From RUG472 sp045224495 (GTDB lineage: Bacteria > Bacillota > Clostridia > Christensenellales > CAG-138): a DNA stretch of 6,175 bases. The notes under the pieces were generated by a model that did no database searches, was not told the DNA's origin, and saw only the letters and a list, made by a program, of their open reading frames with translations. The stretch covers positions 1 through 6,175 of the forward strand of contig JBGVAK010000076.1 in NCBI GenBank assembly GCA_045224495.1. The letters run 5' to 3'. The position numbers were made by a program, and so were the translations under genes. This document shows, piece after piece, positions 5,525 through 6,175 of this stretch. Within the stretch, counting starts at the first letter, position 1; each line of letters starts with the position of its first letter.

Positions 5525-5995
5525 GTGAAGACCACCGAGCTGTGCGAACAGCTTTGCCGCGAGACGGTAGAAAAGCTGGGCTTCGTCCTCTGGGACGTGG
5601 AGTTTCAGAAGGAGTACGGCGACTGGGTGCTGACCTTCTACATCGACAAGGAGGGCGGCGTCACCATCGAGGACTGCGAAAACGTGAGCCGGGCCCTGGA
5701 GCCGGTGCTGGACGAGGCGGACCCCATCGAGCAGGCCTACACCCTGTCCGTCAGCAGCCTGGGTCTCGATCGGCCCTTGAAGCTCGAAAAGGACTACGCC
5801 CGGAACCTTGATAAGCCCATCGAGGTGAAGCTCTATTCGCCCCTCAAGATGGCCTCGGGCAAGAGCCTGAAGCAGCTGCACGGGACGCTGGTGAGCTACG
5901 AGGACGACAGCTTCGTCCTGCGTACCGAGGGCGGCAAGGAGCACACCATACTGAAAAAGGACGCGGCGCTGGTTCGCCCGTATATCGAGTTTTAA
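5525..5995 (+). CDS. rimP: Ribosome maturation factor RimP
   Basis: RimP (formerly DUF150, YhbC/YlxS) binds the 30S subunit in the cytoplasm and assists its late assembly. The 156-residue length is normal. The N-terminal alpha/beta domain covers about 1-84, including LGFVLWDVEF, a beta strand with FYID, and the helix IEDCENVSRALEPVLDE. The family signature before the second domain is usually SSPG-x-DRPL; here residues 77-85 read SSLGLDRPL, with Leu79 replacing a strongly conserved Pro. The C-terminal Sm-like domain covers about 90-156 (IEVKLY, LHGTLVSYEDDSFVL). The GTG start has a strong ribosome binding site. nusA follows after 20 bp, the classical rimP-nusA order, so the identification is secure. 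Confidence 0.96.
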   Translation: MKTTELCEQLCRETVEKLGFVLWDVEFQKEYGDWVLTFYIDKEGGVTIEDCENVSRALEPVLDEADPIEQAYTLSVSSLGLDRPLKLEKDYARNLDKPIEVKLYSPLKMASGKSLKQLHGTLVSYEDDSFVLRTEGGKEHTILKKDAALVRPYIEF

Positions 5996-6015
5996 GAACA
6001 GGAAAGGACACGACA

Positions 6016-6175
6016 ATGAACGCAGATTTTATCGAGGCTCTCAACGCGCTGGAGAAGGAGAAGGGGATCAGCAAGGACGTGCTGCTCGCCGCGGTGGAAT
6101 CCGCCCTGATCTTCGCCTATAAGCGCAACTACAACTCCCAGGGCAACGTGCGGGCCGAGATCGACGGCACCACCG
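6016..6175 (+). CDS. nusA: Transcription termination/antitermination factor NusA, N-terminal part (3' truncated by window)
   Basis: NusA binds RNA polymerase and modulates pausing, termination and antitermination. Only 53 codons are visible: MNADFIEALNALEKEKGISK, then DVLLAAVESALIFAYKRNY, which is the typical N-terminal RNA-polymerase-binding helix region with E-x-x-A-L and A-Y-K-(R/K) motifs. GGAAAGGA at 6001-6008 lies 7 bp before the ATG. The 20-bp gap after rimP has no promoter or terminator, so it is in the rimP operon. The S1 and KH domains lie beyond the window. Confidence 0.94.
   Translation, partial: MNADFIEALNALEKEKGISKDVLLAAVESALIFAYKRNYNSQGNVRAEIDGTT

Overview
The window looks like a chromosomal segment of a GC-rich anaerobic Firmicute, probably a gut-type Clostridia (Oscillospirales/Christensenellales-like). 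This is inferred from the split oxaloacetate decarboxylase Na+ pump genes, the Firmicute-style ribosome binding sites, the Cys-rich 'GH-x-W-D ... C-x-x-C-G-A-T' repeats and a palindromic intergenic repeat of a kind I recall from such genomes. All genes read left to right.

Region 1 (1-2016) is the 3' end of an energy-metabolism operon. It holds the C-terminal part of the membrane beta subunit of a Na+-translocating decarboxylase, then the carboxyltransferase alpha subunit without its own biotin domain. A textbook intrinsic terminator closes the operon.

Region 2 (2039-5252) is an accessory cassette for two exported proteins. A promoter with a perfect TATAAT -10 box makes a roughly 155-nt leader that carries a second strong terminator just before the ribosome binding site. 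This suggests attenuation control or a separate small RNA. The first gene encodes a 768-residue secreted protein with a signal peptide, six C-x-x-C repeats and several Ig-like beta domains. Its 3' end drops from about 70% to about 40% GC. The second gene, 26 bp downstream, encodes a 229-residue exported protein with two lipocalin-like/beta-barrel-like halves. Neither function is known to me.

Region 3 (5253-5524) is intergenic. It carries a 90-bp multi-hairpin palindromic element with 9-bp perfect inverted ends, then a promoter with an extended -10 box and a short leader hairpin.

Region 4 (5525-6175) starts the conserved rimP-nusA operon for ribosome maturation and transcription elongation. 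nusA runs off the window. The exported-protein cassette and the repeat element therefore sit between a metabolic operon and a housekeeping operon.
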